Shown here one piece after another: positions 62,794-64,000 of a DNA stretch of 64,000 nt. Positions within the stretch are counted from its first letter, which is position 1. The number at the start of each line of letters is the position of its first letter. The stretch covers positions 1 through 64,000 of the forward strand of contig JJOH01000005.1 in NCBI GenBank assembly GCA_000696115.1, written 5' to 3'. A model generated the notes under the pieces. It saw only the letters and a list, made by a program, of their open reading frames with translations, was not told the DNA's origin and did no database searches. The DNA is from Streptomyces olindensis (GTDB lineage: Bacteria > Actinomycetota > Actinomycetes > Streptomycetales > Streptomycetaceae). The translations under genes and the position numbers were made by a program.

Positions 62794-64000
62794 CCGGACC
62801 CCCGGACCGTGTCGAAGTAGTGCATGCCGTCGTTCGTGAAGTCCTCCACCTCGGACTGGACTTCCTTCGCCGACAGCGTTTCGTTCGCGTTGTAGTACAG
62901 CCAGTCGACCTTCATGTCCCAGGCGCGTTCCCCCTTGAACGGCAGATCAATGAACCAGTGGTTGAAGTTCACGGACATGTCAGCTCGCGGGGCGTACTTC
63001 CCGCTGCTGACGAAGAGCTTCCTGCCGTCGAGCCAGTAGGCGACGACACCGTCCTTCACCCTGATCAGCATGGTGTGCCAGGCGTCGAGGCTCTTGTTCG
63101 TGGTCTCGTAGACCCGGTCGTTCGTCTTGTGGTCGTACCAGGTCACCGTGTCGAGCTTGGGCCCGGGCCGACCCCAGCCGCCGTTCGGCAGGTACTCGTT
63201 GTCCAGCTCGCTGTACGTCGAGCCCTTGCCGCCGATGGTGTAGAAGGTCTGGTTGACGTGGTCGCCGCCGTCCCCGCTGGCCGGCTCGTCGCTGAGGTGG
63301 ATGCGGGCCGCGTAGGTGCCGTCGCGGAACTTGGCCGCGGCGGTGCCGAGGCTCGCCTGCCTGGTCCCCGCCTTGGTGCCGTCCGTGCTCGCGCGCAGGT
63401 TGAGGACCTGGCCGTCCGCGTGGGAGCCCTCGGCGGTGGGGAAGCTGACGCCCTGAGCCGACCAGGTGTTCTCGATGCCGGGGCCCCCCTTGCTGGTGCG
63501 GACCAGCCAGCCGTGCTTGAACAGGGCGGGGTCCTTGGGGCCCTGGTAGGAGAAGTCGTCGAACAGCACCCCGGCCGGCGGGGCCGGCAGCGGGTCGGGT
63601 GCGGCCTCGGCCTTGGTCTTCTTCTCGTCGCTCGCCTTCGTGCCGTCCGGTTCCTCGCCCCAGGCGAGGACGCCCCGCTTGTAGGCGGTGACCTTCTCGG
63701 CCTCCTTGTAGGAGGTCATCCCGGCGTCGAAGGAGCGGTCGTCGGACTGCTTCAGCTTCTTGTGGTCGGTGCGGAACAGCTGGACGTCGATGCCCTTGCT
63801 GTTGGCGCCGGGCTTCAGGTCGCCGGCGCCCTCGGTGAACCGGAGCTCCAGGTAGTGGTCGGCGGTGTCGGTGGGCTTGTCCATCGCGACGACCCGCCCG
63901 GCGACGTTCGAGCAGCCGAAGACGGCGTTCACACAGTTGAAGGCGTACGCGGCGGAGTCCTCGGCGGTGAACCAGTACCGGAGCGTGACGTCGCTCAACG
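62790..64000 (-). CDS. CBM3-GH16 polysaccharide hydrolase, 5' end outside the window
   Basis: The frame is open at the right edge; about 403 residues are seen. The visible start (DVTLRYWFTAEDSAAYAFNC, later YLELRFTEGAGDLKPG, DVQLFRTDHKKL) matches a CBM3 cellulose-binding module. A linker with KASDEKKTKAEAAPDPLPAPP leads to a jelly-roll domain with the GH16-type catalytic signature SELDNEYLPNGGW, KLDTVTWYDHKTN, and a C-terminal WFIDLPFKGERAWDMKVDWLYY. It probably cuts a beta-glucan-like polymer, perhaps the product of the neighbouring synthase. Its stop overlaps the deacetylase start, so both are made together. Confidence 0.85.
   Translation of the reverse strand, partial: LSDVTLRYWFTAEDSAAYAFNCVNAVFGCSNVAGRVVAMDKPTDTADHYLELRFTEGAGDLKPGANSKGIDVQLFRTDHKKLKQSDDRSFDAGMTSYKEAEKVTAYKRGVLAWGEEPDGTKASDEKKTKAEAAPDPLPAPPAGVLFDDFSYQGPKDPALFKHGWLVRTSKGGPGIENTWSAQGVSFPTAEGSHADGQVLNLRASTDGTKAGTRQASLGTAAAKFRDGTYAARIHLSDEPASGDGGDHVNQTFYTIGGKGSTYSELDNEYLPNGGWGRPGPKLDTVTWYDHKTNDRVYETTNKSLDAWHTMLIRVKDGVVAYWLDGRKLFVSSGKYAPRADMSVNFNHWFIDLPFKGERAWDMKVDWLYYNANETLSAKEVQSEVEDFTNDGMHYFDTVRGSG

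Overview
The window is about 64 kb of very GC-rich, gene-dense DNA with NNC/NNG codon preference, frequent GTG starts, 4-bp stop/start overlaps and many LacI/ROK sugar operons. Together with a recognisable acnA - ngcEFG - rok7B7 - xylFGH - dxs order, this points to a Streptomyces chromosome, in a core region related (from memory) to S. coelicolor SCO5998-SCO6014. I see no rRNA, tRNA, CRISPR array, insertion sequence or prophage.

Layout. (1) 1-6.5 kb: the end of an OmpA-like protein, a J-domain-like membrane protein, an FHA protein, a membrane Ser/Thr kinase with a duplicated extracellular domain, a secreted protein and a DUF488 protein. (2) 6.6-15.1 kb: a fructan/fructose locus with a LacI regulator, a ribose-type ABC transporter (binding protein, permease, ATPase), a divergent PfkB kinase, an ABM monooxygenase and a secreted GH32 fructan hydrolase with domains nested inside domains. 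The two control regions of this locus carry the same tandem operator. (3) 15.3-20.2 kb: a helix-turn-helix/MurA fusion, a small DUF4236 gene and aconitase; matching ATCTC-N6-GAGAT sites lie before the MurA fusion and before acnA, where there is also an iron-box-like palindrome. (4) 20.2-28.2 kb: one minus-strand, overlapping gene string in which a PAS/GAF/SpoIIE phosphatase with an anti-sigma-type ATPase domain is translationally coupled to a second XylFGH-like transporter and an unrelated family-1 solute-binding lipoprotein. The phosphatase carries 25 perfect-length heptad repeats that interrupt its first sensor domain. (5) 28.4-29.9 kb: a decayed stretch (MOSC pseudogene, orphan CebR box, a gene remnant) and an MmpS-like lipoprotein. 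(6) 30-43.6 kb: a glucuronoxylan side-chain and oligosaccharide locus with an acetylxylan esterase, LplBCA-type aldouronate transporter, a probable glycosidase remnant, DUF624 protein, GH42 galactosidase, GH67 alpha-glucuronidase and GH92 alpha-mannosidase. (7) 44-52.6 kb: ngcEFG (N-acetylglucosamine/chitobiose uptake), rok7B7 and xylFGH. (8) 52.8-58.1 kb: dxs, a cationic amino-acid permease, an NYN/PIN-like protein and a propeller-like protein. (9) 58.3-64 kb: an exopolysaccharide locus with a nucleotide-sugar dehydrogenase, a hyaluronan-synthase-like GT2 enzyme, a polysaccharide deacetylase and a CBM3-GH16 enzyme that runs off the window.

Overall the window is mainly a carbon-acquisition region: five ABC sugar uptake systems for fructans, pentoses, aldouronates and chitin sugars, each next to its hydrolases or regulator. 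The least ordinary parts are the phosphatase fused by overlap to sugar transport genes with its heptad insert, the nested levanase, the MurA-type putative repressor beside aconitase, and the polysaccharide synthase locus.
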